From Pseudorhizobium pelagicum (GTDB lineage Bacteria; Pseudomonadota; Alphaproteobacteria; Rhizobiales; Rhizobiaceae): DNA of 62,601 nt. Below the pieces are notes generated by a model that ran no database searches, was not told the DNA's origin, and saw only the letters and a program-made list of their open reading frames with translations. The stretch is taken from assembly GCA_000722615.1 (NCBI GenBank), contig JOKI01000026.1:1-62601 (forward strand). Reading direction: 5' to 3'. The first letter of the stretch is position 1. Each line of letters begins with the position of its first letter. The translations under genes and the position numbers were made by a program. Positions 55,089 to 62,601 of the stretch are shown here, one piece after another.

Positions 55089-56900
55089 ATGGCCGATGCA
55101 CCGGTTCTTTCCGTTCAAAACCTGAAGACCTCCTTCCTGGTGGATGGCGCCTGGAAGAGCGTCGTTCGCGACGTTTCGTTCGACGTGATGCCGGGGGAAA
55201 CCGTGGCGATCGTCGGCGAGAGCGGCTCCGGCAAGAGTGTCACCTCGCTGTCGATCATGCGGCTTCTGCATGCGGACTCCAGCCGGATCGACGGGAAGGT
55301 GCTGCTGAACGGCCGTGATCTTCTTTCGCTCACCGAAAAGGAGATGCGCGGCGTCCGCGGCAACGAGGTCTCGATGATCTTCCAGGAGCCGATGACGAGC
55401 CTCAATCCGATCTTCACGATCGGACGACAGATCTCCGAAGTCCTGACCCGTCACAAGGGGATGTCGAAGCAGGAGGCCCGGGCCGAGACGACGCGTCTCC
55501 TGGAAAAGGTGCGCATTCCCAACGGCAAGGCCCGCTTCGACGATTACCCGCACCAGTTCTCCGGCGGCATGCGACAGCGCGTGATGATCGCCATGGCGCT
55601 GGCATCGCGGCCGAAGTTGCTGATTGCCGACGAACCCACCACCGCGCTCGACGTCACCATCCAGGGCCAGATCCTCGACCTCATCAAGGTCCTGCAGGAG
55701 GAGGAGGGCATGTCGGTCCTCTTCATCACCCACGACATGGGCGTCGTGGCGGAGATCGCCGACCGGACGATCGTCATGTACCGGGGCGAACAGGTGGAGG
55801 CGGGAGCGACGGAAGACATCTTTCTGCGCGGCCGGCATCCCTACACCCGAGCCCTCCTCTCGGCGGTCCCGAAACTTGGCTCGATGGCCAACCGCAGGTG
55901 GCCGACACGATTTCCGATCGTCGATGCTACCACCGGCGAAGCGGTGGAGCCCGAAGAGGTGGCCGACACCGTCGGCAAGGGAAAGACGCCCATCCTGTCA
56001 GTCAAGAACCTCACCACCCGCTTTGCCGTCCGCTCAGGCCTCTTCGCCCGCCAGACCGGCTCCGTCCATGCGGTCGAAAACCTCTCCTTCGACCTCTTCC
56101 AGGGAGAGACGCTGTCGCTGGTCGGTGAATCCGGCTGCGGCAAGTCCACCACGGGACGCTCCATCATGCGGCTCGTCGAGCCGACAGACGGCGAGATCTA
56201 TCTGGACGGCTACAACGTTCTGCAGCTCGACCAGATCGGCATGCGCAATATGCGCAAGAGCGTCCAGATGATCTTCCAGGACCCTTTTTCCAGCCTCAAT
56301 CCCCGCATGACTGCGGGTGCCTCGATCGCCGAACCCTTCATCAAGCACAAGCTCGGAACCACCCGCGAAGCGCGGGAAAAGGCGGCCGACCTTCTCGAGC
56401 GGGTCGGCCTCTCGGCGTCCATGATGAACCGCTATCCGCACGAATTCTCCGGCGGCCAGCGTCAGCGCATCGCGATTGCCCGCGCGCTCTCGCTCGATCC
56501 GAAGGTCATCGTCGCTGACGAAAGCGTGTCGGCCCTCGACGTCTCGGTGAAGGCGCAGGTCTGCAACCTGCTTCTCGACCTGCAGCAGAGCCTCAACCTC
56601 GCCTTCCTGTTCATCAGCCACGACATGGCCGTTGTGGAGCGGATGAGCCACCGCGTGGCGGTCATGTATCTGGGGGAAATCGTCGAGATCGGTCCGCGCG
56701 CCGCCGTCTTCGAGAACCCGCAGCACGACTACACGAAGAAGCTTATCGCGGCCGTTCCCGTTCCCGATCCGGCGCGCCGGGGCATCCGCCGCGGCCTGGC
56801 CGACGACGAACTGAAGAGCCCCGTCCGCCCGTTCGGCTACGAGGTGCCCTCGCGGCGGTACCGCGAGGTTTCGGCAGGCCACCTGGTGCAGGTGGCCTGA
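55089..56900 (+). CDS. Fused dipeptide/glutathione ABC transporter ATPase (GsiA-like)
   Basis: A 603-residue protein with two complete ATPase domains, equivalent to DppD plus DppF. Domain 1: Walker A GESGSGKS at 43-50, signature FSGGMRQR, Walker [13 protein letters not shown]. Domain 2: Walker [11 protein letters not shown] near 350, signature FSGGQRQR, Walker [13 protein letters not shown]. The ATG at 55089 has GGGAG eight bases upstream; ATG at 55080 overlaps the transferase stop and is the alternative. It is the last gene of the operon. Confidence 0.93.
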   Translation: MADAPVLSVQNLKTSFLVDGAWKSVVRDVSFDVMPGETVAIVGESGSGKSVTSLSIMRLLHADSSRIDGKVLLNGRDLLSLTEKEMRGVRGNEVSMIFQEPMTSLNPIFTIGRQISEVLTRHKGMSKQEARAETTRLLEKVRIPNGKARFDDYPHQFSGGMRQRVMIAMALASRPKLLIADEPTTALDVTIQGQILDLIKVLQEEEGMSVLFITHDMGVVAEIADRTIVMYRGEQVEAGATEDIFLRGRHPYTRALLSAVPKLGSMANRRWPTRFPIVDATTGEAVEPEEVADTVGKGKTPILSVKNLTTRFAVRSGLFARQTGSVHAVENLSFDLFQGETLSLVGESGCGKSTTGRSIMRLVEPTDGEIYLDGYNVLQLDQIGMRNMRKSVQMIFQDPFSSLNPRMTAGASIAEPFIKHKLGTTREAREKAADLLERVGLSASMMNRYPHEFSGGQRQRIAIARALSLDPKVIVADESVSALDVSVKAQVCNLLLDLQQSLNLAFLFISHDMAVVERMSHRVAVMYLGEIVEIGPRAAVFENPQHDYTKKLIAAVPVPDPARRGIRRGLADDELKSPVRPFGYEVPSRRYREVSAGHLVQVA

Positions 56901-56918
56901 TCCAGCGCATCAGACAGT

Positions 56919-56944
56919 GCGCGCCCCGATGGGGCGCGTGTTTC
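56919..56944 (+). terminator. Terminator of the Gsi-like operon
   Basis: CGCGCCCC at 56921-56928 and GGGGCGCG at 56932-56939 form a perfect 8-bp stem, extendable by two G.U pairs, followed by TGTTT. It stands between this operon and the convergent methyltransferase gene. Confidence 0.75.
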
Positions 56945-56957
56945 CGTAATGTAGTGA

Positions 56958-57998
56958 TCAGGCCGGCTTCTTGATCGTCGCGTAGACGATATTGCGGTTT
57001 TCCCCGAAGAAGATCTGCCGTTCGGCGCGCTCTCCTTCCAGACTTGCGTCGACGATGTTGAGCATGTCGGCGTGTGAGCGCAGCAGCAGGGTCCAGTTCA
57101 TGATGGTTTCCATGTAACCGTCATCGGGCACTTCGGTGGAGAAATTGGCGAACAGGAAGATGCCGTTCGGCTTCAACATCGAAAGGCACTTCTGCGTCAG
57201 CCGGACGGCCACCTTGTCCGTCAGATAGTCGTAGAGGCCTGCCGCATAGATGAGGTCGAAGGTCCCGAGCGAATAGGCGTTCGTCAGCAATCCGCGCACG
57301 GAGCCGTCGACGGCGTCGACGGCGGTGCCCTGAAAGTCGCGCACAGTGGAGCCGACGCTCTGCGGGTCCTGGTCGAGTGCCACCCACCGCTGGATTTTGC
57401 CCTGATGCAGCGCCGCGGAGCGATCTGCCTCGCGCAGGTGTCCCGCCGCGACCGTGAGGATCTCTGTCCCCGTGCCCCGCTCGTCAGCCACGGAATCAAC
57501 GTATCGGGTCAGCAGATCGCGGCGTTCGCGCACGGCGACGGCGGACGGAGCCTGCCTCGTGTAGCCATAAAGCGTCTTTCCAAGCGGCGTGGCGCGGGCG
57601 ATCTCGTCGGCAGTGCTGGGATGGCCGTAGATGAAGTCGATCAGATGCGCATCGCCGGAATAGCCGCGAGGCTTTTCGAACGACCAGCGTGTGAAGGGGT
57701 CCTCATGGAAATAGGCGGCAACCGGATGGTTCTGCACCAGCGGGATCAAGTCTCGCCAGAGAGCACCGGTCTTTTCCCGCAGGTCATGCAGCGAGCTGAT
57801 CAGCCGGCTGATGATCTGCGCCGGCGCGCGCTGCTCCTGAATCTGGCGGGCGGCAATGTTCAAGATCAGAGCAACCTCGGCCTCGGCCATCGAGCGATCG
57901 GCTTCAGCACTCCTTGCGTTGGCAGGCGACAAGACCTCGCGATTGACGGCAGCCGGGGTGATCAAGCTGTGGCCGTCCAGTGTAGCAATACGGTGCAT
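56958..57998 (-). CDS. Class I SAM-dependent methyltransferase, PhcB-like
   Basis: A 346-residue protein. An N-terminal helical region (about 35-95, with LILNIAARQIQEQRAPAQII) precedes a methyltransferase domain. FEKPRGYSGDAHLIDFIYG near 112 is the block shared with proteins annotated as extracellular factor (3-hydroxypalmitic acid methyl ester) biosynthesis enzymes. The SAM-binding strand reads ILTVAAGHLREAD, less glycine-rich than usual. DLIYAAGLYDYL and KPNGIFLFANF follow. It may methylate a fatty-acid-derived signal or another small acid; this is inference from the shared block. It is divergent from a GGDEF-EAL gene, with CtrA-type boxes between. Confidence 0.82.
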   Translation of the reverse strand: MHRIATLDGHSLITPAAVNREVLSPANARSAEADRSMAEAEVALILNIAARQIQEQRAPAQIISRLISSLHDLREKTGALWRDLIPLVQNHPVAAYFHEDPFTRWSFEKPRGYSGDAHLIDFIYGHPSTADEIARATPLGKTLYGYTRQAPSAVAVRERRDLLTRYVDSVADERGTGTEILTVAAGHLREADRSAALHQGKIQRWVALDQDPQSVGSTVRDFQGTAVDAVDGSVRGLLTNAYSLGTFDLIYAAGLYDYLTDKVAVRLTQKCLSMLKPNGIFLFANFSTEVPDDGYMETIMNWTLLLRSHADMLNIVDASLEGERAERQIFFGENRNIVYATIKKPA

Positions 57999-58001
57999 GG
58001 G

Positions 58002-58146
58002 GTTAAGCCCTTTGGTTAAGGCAACATTAACGACACCGCAAACATGACCGATCGCAGGATATAAATCCTGTTCAATCGCCGGTTATGGTTAACGCTGTCG
58101 ATGCAGTTACGGGGCCAAGGGGTTGGCAAAGCGTTAAGCCCTTTGG
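58002..58146. promoter_or_regulatory. CtrA-type boxes and direct repeats in the divergent promoter
   Basis: TTAA-N7-TTAAC at 58016-58031 is an exact full CtrA consensus, 18 bases upstream of the methyltransferase ATG. ATGGTTAA at 58085-58092 is an exact CtrA half-site (TTAACCAT) on minus. The 14-mer GTTAAGCCCTTTGG occurs at 58002-58015 and again at 58133-58146. The region between the divergent genes is 286 bases long. Confidence 0.65.
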
Positions 58147-58284
58147 GCTATTTTTGCTCTTGCAGTTCGTTTGTCTGCTAGGGAATGCCTGTCGAGGAGG
58201 CGGTGCATTGATCGCATGGCGCACACACCCTCTTGGGCGGCACTGACGTTGACAACCCACAGCAGTGAAAGCGGTGGACCGTGC

Positions 58285-60267
58285 ATGATGCACAAAGTGA
58301 CAGACCCCATCGACGTCGATGCTCCGCGTGATCCGCGTGCGCAGCCGGCTGCCGTGCTTCAGGCGCTGTACCAGGAGCACTCGGAGGAGTCCCGCAAGCA
58401 CACGACCCGACAGGGGCTGTGGATCGCGGTCCTGGTCTATCTGCTCTTTTCGATCAGCGACATCCTGCTGATCGCCGATGTCGCCCGCCACACGGTTGCG
58501 GCACGGTTCGCGATCTCGGCCATCATGCTGCTGGCATTGGAGTTGCAGATACGTCTCCGGCAAGACGCTGACGCCATCGATCGAACGGCGGCCTTGGCAT
58601 TGATCCTGGCCTATGCAGGCTGGCTAACCACGGCGCTGATGACGTCCCAGACCGCCGTCATGTCCTACTACATGGTGTTCGGTGCCATCTTCATGATGAG
58701 CATCAACCTGTTCTTCAATTTCCCGTTCCGCCTGTCCTTGATGGCATCGACGGTGATTGTCCTCTTGTTCTTCGCCGCCTTGCTGTCGTTTCCGCAGGAA
58801 GAGCAGGTCTACAAGCTCACGTTCGGCATCTTCTGCCTCTCCTGCTTCATCTTCACCTCCTATGTGAACTGGAAGCTGAACCACGAGCGTTACAATGTCT
58901 TCCTCAATGCGCTGGTGGCAAAGGCCCGGCAGGAGGAGGCGGCTGAGCGGGGGGAAGCACTGCTGCGCTTGTCCAATACCGATCCCCTGACCGGGTTGGC
59001 CAACCGCCGCGCCATCGATGAGACACTGCGGTCGCTCTGGGCCGAGTGGCGGCAGAATGGCCAACCGTTCGCGGTTGTTCTGGTCGATGTCGACTTCTTC
59101 AAGAGATACAACGACTACTATGGCCATCTGGACGGTGACCGCTGCCTCGTGGTCGTTGCGGAGGCGCTGCGGGCACTCGGCGATCGCCATGGCGCCTCCC
59201 TTGGCCGCTACGGCGGCGAGGAATTCATATTCCTTGTCAATCTGGGCAATGAAGACGGGGTTGCCGCGTTTGCCGAAGCCATTCGTGGTGCTGTCGAAGA
59301 CCTTTCGCTCCGCCACGAGCAGCGGCGGGACGGGACAGCGAAAGTGACGGTGAGCGTCGGTGCCGCCCTGACCAAGGACGTAGCCGCGCCGAAGGTGGAG
59401 AAGGTCATCCACCAGGCCGACAGGGCACTTTACAGCGCCAAGGCTGCTGGCCGAAATTGCGTCAAGCTCTTTGACCCCGATGATCCAAACAACAGCGATG
59501 ACAGCGAGAACATCGCGGCCTTGCTGAAGATCGCGATCGCACAGGATCTGGTGTCGATGGTCTACCAGCCGGTACAGGACATTGTCACCGGCGAGACGGT
59601 TGCGGTGGAATCCCTGATGCGACTGCGCATGCTGGACGGCACTGCGATTGCGCCCTGTGCCTTCATTCCGGCCGCCGAGCGCACCGGTGCGATCGTGGAG
59701 CTTGGCCAATGGGCGATCCGCAGGGTCTGCGAGGATATCCTCGTCAAGGATCTGGCTCGCGTAGTGAGCGTCAATGTCTCGCCGATCCAGCTGCGCATGC
59801 CCGGCTTTGCGGCCGGCGTCGCGATGACTCTAAGCGAGTTCGGGATCTGCGGTGACCGCCTGGCGTTCGAGATCACCGAGGGCCAGGAGATGGAGATCCA
59901 TTCCAGCCTGCTGCGCTGTATCAGCGACCTGAAGGCCCTCGGCATCAAGATCTGGCTGGACGACTTCGGCACCGGCTTTGCCGGCCTCTCGTGGCTGCGG
60001 CTGATCGACTTCGATTGCGTCAAGATCGACAAGTCGTTTCTTCACGACTGCGAGACATCCAAGGGCTCGGTCATGCTGGCCGACATCGTCAGGCTGGCAC
60101 GAAACACGAAGGCAAAGATCCTGGTGGAAGGGATCGAAACCGTAGAGCATCTGGCTCTCGTGCGTCGACTGCAGGTCGATTTCGGACAGGGATACCATCT
60201 GGGGCGCCCCGCACCGGCCAGGACGATGCAATTGCCCGTTCCCAGATGGGGCAAGGCCATCAGCTAA
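58285..60267 (+). CDS. Membrane diguanylate cyclase/phosphodiesterase (GGDEF-EAL)
   Basis: A 660-residue protein. Five to six membrane helices (about 45-195) precede a GGDEF domain with active GGEEF at 310-314. The inhibitory RxxD site reads R301-x-x-A304, so product inhibition is likely lost. The C-terminal EAL domain has ESL for EAL (E442 kept), conserved NVSP, EITE, LDDFGTGF, KIDKSF, VEGIET and QGYHLGRP residues, so hydrolysis of c-di-GMP is possible. The ATG at 58285 was chosen; longer frames start in Arg/Ser-rich non-coding sequence. It is divergent from the methyltransferase gene. Confidence 0.93.
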   Translation: MMHKVTDPIDVDAPRDPRAQPAAVLQALYQEHSEESRKHTTRQGLWIAVLVYLLFSISDILLIADVARHTVAARFAISAIMLLALELQIRLRQDADAIDRTAALALILAYAGWLTTALMTSQTAVMSYYMVFGAIFMMSINLFFNFPFRLSLMASTVIVLLFFAALLSFPQEEQVYKLTFGIFCLSCFIFTSYVNWKLNHERYNVFLNALVAKARQEEAAERGEALLRLSNTDPLTGLANRRAIDETLRSLWAEWRQNGQPFAVVLVDVDFFKRYNDYYGHLDGDRCLVVVAEALRALGDRHGASLGRYGGEEFIFLVNLGNEDGVAAFAEAIRGAVEDLSLRHEQRRDGTAKVTVSVGAALTKDVAAPKVEKVIHQADRALYSAKAAGRNCVKLFDPDDPNNSDDSENIAALLKIAIAQDLVSMVYQPVQDIVTGETVAVESLMRLRMLDGTAIAPCAFIPAAERTGAIVELGQWAIRRVCEDILVKDLARVVSVNVSPIQLRMPGFAAGVAMTLSEFGICGDRLAFEITEGQEMEIHSSLLRCISDLKALGIKIWLDDFGTGFAGLSWLRLIDFDCVKIDKSFLHDCETSKGSVMLADIVRLARNTKAKILVEGIETVEHLALVRRLQVDFGQGYHLGRPAPARTMQLPVPRWGKAIS

Positions 60268-60301
60268 TCAAAGCACCAGCGGACGGACGCGGCTTGCAGG
60301 C

Positions 60302-62251
60302 TTACGGTGTCGCCGGTGTGGCCTTTGCCGCAGGCCGCCGCGTGCGGATCTGGATCTTCCGCGGGATTGTTGCGGGCAGGGGCGGTGCGTCGGAGAGCAC
60401 CTCGTGCACGGCCTCCGTCAAGGTCGTGGCGACGAAATCCCCGCCTTCCAGCAGTTGCTTCGGCCGTTCGTCCTGAGGCTCTGACCAGAGTACCGCCCCG
60501 ACCCGTACGCCCGGGTGGCGCCGCTTGAAACGGCGCACCAGGATCCGGGCGTATTTGCCCGAGTCCTCGTTGAGGAAACAGATGATGATCCCGTCCACGC
60601 CTTGCGGGACGATGTCCTTGCCGCGACGGTCGGCGACGTCGGAATGCCTGGCGGCCACCACATCGGCCCCCTGCACCTGAAGCACCTGGGCCAGCATGGC
60701 AGCGGAAGCGTCGTCGAGCGGCCCTCTGCCACCGACACACAGGATTGTCTTGCCGGTGCCGTCGGGCAGTTCCGCGTCACCGGCGGTTGCACCCGTGGCA
60801 GGCGCGAGAGGCGTCTCCTCCGTCGCCTTGCCCGCCTCGTGCCCCTCCTCATGTTCTTCTTCCTGGGCGATTTCCTCGAGGTTGGAGACCAGCGTCATCG
60901 CCGTCCCGAACACCCTCTCCATCTGCTCGGGTTTCAGGACGCCCCGTCGGCGGTCCTGTTCGGCCAGCAGAAGCGCCGGTATGGCAACCGTTCCGTAGTA
61001 GTCCTCGAGATAGTCCTTCTCGAGAATCTCCTCCGCATGATCGGTCGCCTCATCGGGGTCTCCGGCCAGAAGCCTTTGGTAGAGGCGTTCCTTCGGATCC
61101 AGCACCGGTTCGCTTCCAAACAGGACCTCCAGGAACTTGAACTGCGGAACATAGCGTCCCAGGACGGCAAGACACACCGTCAGGGGCGTCGACAGGATCA
61201 GGCCGACCGGCCCCCAGAGCCAGGCCCAGAAGATGGCGGCAACGATGATGGCGAGCGGCGAGAGCCCGGTTCGCGAGCCGTACAGCCACGGTTCGACGAT
61301 GTTGTTGCTGGTCAGCTCCAGCACGAGGAAGATCGCACCCACCCATAGCACGAGGCTCCAGCCCGGATCGACGGCGAACGCCAGAAACAGCGGCAGCACG
61401 GTCGCGATGACGGGGCCGATGTAGGGGACGAACCGCAGGACGATGGCGAGCATTCCCCACAGCACCGCGTTCGGTATCCCGACGATCCACAGGCCAAGCG
61501 CAAGCGGGACGCCATACGCGCAGTTCACGACCAGCTGCATCAGGAGATAGCGGGCGACGCGGCTGCCGGCTTCCTGAAGGGCCTCCGTGGTGCGGTGAAG
61601 ATCACCATAGCCGACGAGCCGGATGAAGCGGTCGCGAAGCTCCTCACGCTCCAGAAGCATGAAGACGACGACGACGATGATCAGGCCGAGCGACGCAATA
61701 GGCCCCAGCAGGGGCCCGATCAGGCTCGTCAGCGTGTCGATCGGACGGCTGGGCGCAAAGATCTCGACGAGCAGGGGCTCTCTTTTCGACGCTGCACTGC
61801 TTGCAGGCGCCGGCGCCTGATCGACACTGTCGAGTTCGCGTCCGACGCTCTCGACGACCAGCGTGAGACGCCGCATGATGCCGCTGTCGGCGCCGCTTTC
61901 CTGGAGGCTGCGGATCTTCCCGATGATGTTGCCCTGGTAGGCCGGAAGGTTCTGCGCGACTTCGGCAACCTGCGACGCCACGACGAGACCGAAGAGGATC
62001 AGCACCGCAAAGGCGAGCACGACGGTGGTGACCACCGCCAGGATGCGGGGAAGGCCAAGCTTGCGAAGGCGCGACGAAATCGGAGCCAATGCGAAGGTCA
62101 GAAGAACGGCGATCGCAAGCGGCAGCAGCACGTCCTTGGCAAAGTAGAGGATGGCGATGATCGCCAGCACGCTGGCAAAGGCGGGCATGTGGGACGGGGA
62201 GGATGGCGAAACCGAATAGGGAGGCCGCGGGCCCCCGGTGACATCTTGCAA
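60302..62251 (-). CDS. AI-2E-family transporter with C-terminal cytosolic domain
   Basis: A 649-residue inner-membrane protein. About seven or eight helices (roughly 30-380) show the AI-2E/PerM family blocks, for example AIAVLLTFALAPISSRLRKLGLPR, VLRFVPYIGPVIA and EPWLYGSRTGLSPLAIIVAAIFWAWLWG. A charged linker follows, then a Rossmann-like domain of about 150 residues (TILCVGGRGPLDDASAAMLAQVL). Most members export ions or unknown solutes rather than AI-2. The TTG at 62251 has GGAGG five bases upstream. A further in-frame TTG at 62470 behind GGGAGGAG would give 722 residues but its extra part is Arg-rich and looks non-coding. Confidence 0.85.
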   Translation of the reverse strand: MQDVTGGPRPPYSVSPSSPSHMPAFASVLAIIAILYFAKDVLLPLAIAVLLTFALAPISSRLRKLGLPRILAVVTTVVLAFAVLILFGLVVASQVAEVAQNLPAYQGNIIGKIRSLQESGADSGIMRRLTLVVESVGRELDSVDQAPAPASSAASKREPLLVEIFAPSRPIDTLTSLIGPLLGPIASLGLIIVVVVFMLLEREELRDRFIRLVGYGDLHRTTEALQEAGSRVARYLLMQLVVNCAYGVPLALGLWIVGIPNAVLWGMLAIVLRFVPYIGPVIATVLPLFLAFAVDPGWSLVLWVGAIFLVLELTSNNIVEPWLYGSRTGLSPLAIIVAAIFWAWLWGPVGLILSTPLTVCLAVLGRYVPQFKFLEVLFGSEPVLDPKERLYQRLLAGDPDEATDHAEEILEKDYLEDYYGTVAIPALLLAEQDRRRGVLKPEQMERVFGTAMTLVSNLEEIAQEEEHEEGHEAGKATEETPLAPATGATAGDAELPDGTGKTILCVGGRGPLDDASAAMLAQVLQVQGADVVAARHSDVADRRGKDIVPQGVDGIIICFLNEDSGKYARILVRRFKRRHPGVRVGAVLWSEPQDERPKQLLEGGDFVATTLTEAVHEVLSDAPPLPATIPRKIQIRTRRPAAKATPATP

Positions 62252-62514
62252 TTCAGCCTCCGTTGCCCGGTCGTCTTCGACGCCAATAAGTCCGGTTTCC
62301 TGTCTCAAGCAGGTAGGGCGCCGCCGGGGCTTTGCAATGAGACGAGGCCACGCTCCGACAAACCACGGCACCCCGCAAAAGCGGACGAGATGACGATGCC
62401 GGTGCGCAATCCGCACGACTGAGCCTCGAAGGGCGAGGGCGGCCACACGACGCTTCTGACGGAACCGCAAGACACACTCCTCCCTTGGTGATCCTCGGAA
62501 TTTTTGCAGTTCGG

Positions 62515-62574
62515 ACGGGGCGCTGAAAGCTGCCTCGTAAGTTAAGTTTTATGTGGCACCTCTCAGCGCCCCGT
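62515..62574. repeat. Perfect 12-bp inverted repeat near the right edge
   Basis: ACGGGGCGCTGA at 62515-62526 and TCAGCGCCCCGT at 62563-62574 are exact complements around 36 bases. An inner TGCC/GGCA pair (62531, 62555) could extend the fold, and flanking bases pair further. No T-run follows on either strand. It lies in the leader region of the AI-2E gene and could be an RNA element or the end of an unseen gene beyond the edge. Confidence 0.5.
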
Positions 62575-62601
62575 TCGGCGGTTGTTGCCCGCGACTTCGG
62601 T

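Noticed and set aside
60302..62251. Autoinducer-2 exporter role for the AI-2E-family protein
   Set aside because: The family name is historical; many members move ions or unknown solutes and no luxS or lsr gene is in the window.
62302..62470. N-terminal extension of the AI-2E protein from the TTG at 62470
   Set aside because: The extra residues are Arg- and His-rich with weaker third-position GC than the gene body, and a better-placed start with GGAGG exists at 62251. Kept as an alternative only.
62563..62601. Possible minus-strand gene end reading TEVAGNNRRTGR then stop
   Set aside because: Twelve codons at the window edge are too few to support a gene; it may be chance.

Overview
The window is ordinary, GC-rich chromosomal DNA of an alphaproteobacterium, most likely a member of the Rhizobiaceae. 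I infer this from the protein families, the Cpa/Tad pilus gene order, the choX/betC choline-sulfate genes, CtrA-type TTAA-N7-TTAAC boxes and EcfG/RpoE2-type GGAAC promoters. Two tRNA genes (Ser-GGA and Leu-CAG, both with encoded CCA) lie on the minus strand. I see no insertion sequence, prophage, CRISPR array, rRNA or replication origin. The left edge cuts a minus-strand GDP-mannose 4,6-dehydratase at its start.

Layout. 0.05-1.7 kb: tRNA-Ser, a small membrane protein and msrA. 1.9-12.9 kb: a nearly complete nucleoside uptake and catabolism block. A BMP-family ABC importer (binding protein, double ATPase, two permeases) runs straight into cdd, punA, deoC and deoA; upp, add and deoB converge on it from the other strand. 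13-25.4 kb: a Flp/Tad pilus locus. flp, cpaA-cpaF, tadB and tadC lie on plus; two TadE-like minor pilins, a lone CpaC-type N-terminal domain, a membrane-anchored HCx5R phosphatase and the TPR lipoprotein tadD lie on minus. 25.4-28.6 kb: leucyl aminopeptidase, MarR regulator, NlpC/P60 peptidase and a small secreted protein. 28.7-30.4 kb: two SDR-type enzymes. 30.4-36.9 kb: a LysR regulator divergent from an alpha/beta-hydrolase-like protein that has lost its catalytic residues, followed by an RND efflux pump. 37.1-41.8 kb: tRNA-Leu, a SelT/W-like protein, a GFA-family protein, a three-gene minus-strand operon with a candidate general-stress promoter, and a GH25 lysozyme-like lipoprotein. 41.8-45.7 kb: LysR, choX and betC, then a small Pro/Ala-rich membrane protein behind a textbook EcfG promoter motif. 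46-48.9 kb: a hybrid histidine kinase. 49-56.9 kb: a GntR/FCD regulator, a glutathione/dipeptide-type ABC importer and an embedded gamma-glutamyltransferase without signal peptide. 57-60.3 kb: a PhcB-like methyltransferase divergent from a GGDEF-EAL protein, with CtrA-type boxes between them. 60.3-62.3 kb: an AI-2E-family permease with an extra cytosolic domain.

How the parts work together. The nucleoside block imports nucleosides, deaminates them (Cdd, Add), splits off the base (PunA, DeoA), isomerises the sugar phosphate (DeoB), cleaves deoxyribose-5-phosphate (DeoC) and salvages uracil (Upp). The Gsi-like block probably imports gamma-glutamyl peptides and opens them in the cytoplasm. The choline block frees choline from choline-O-sulfate. 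The signals most worth following are the CtrA-box intergenic region between the methyltransferase and the c-di-GMP gene, the two EcfG-type promoters, the catalytically dead hydrolase in the efflux locus, and the three-copy 8-bp operator in front of the GntR gene.
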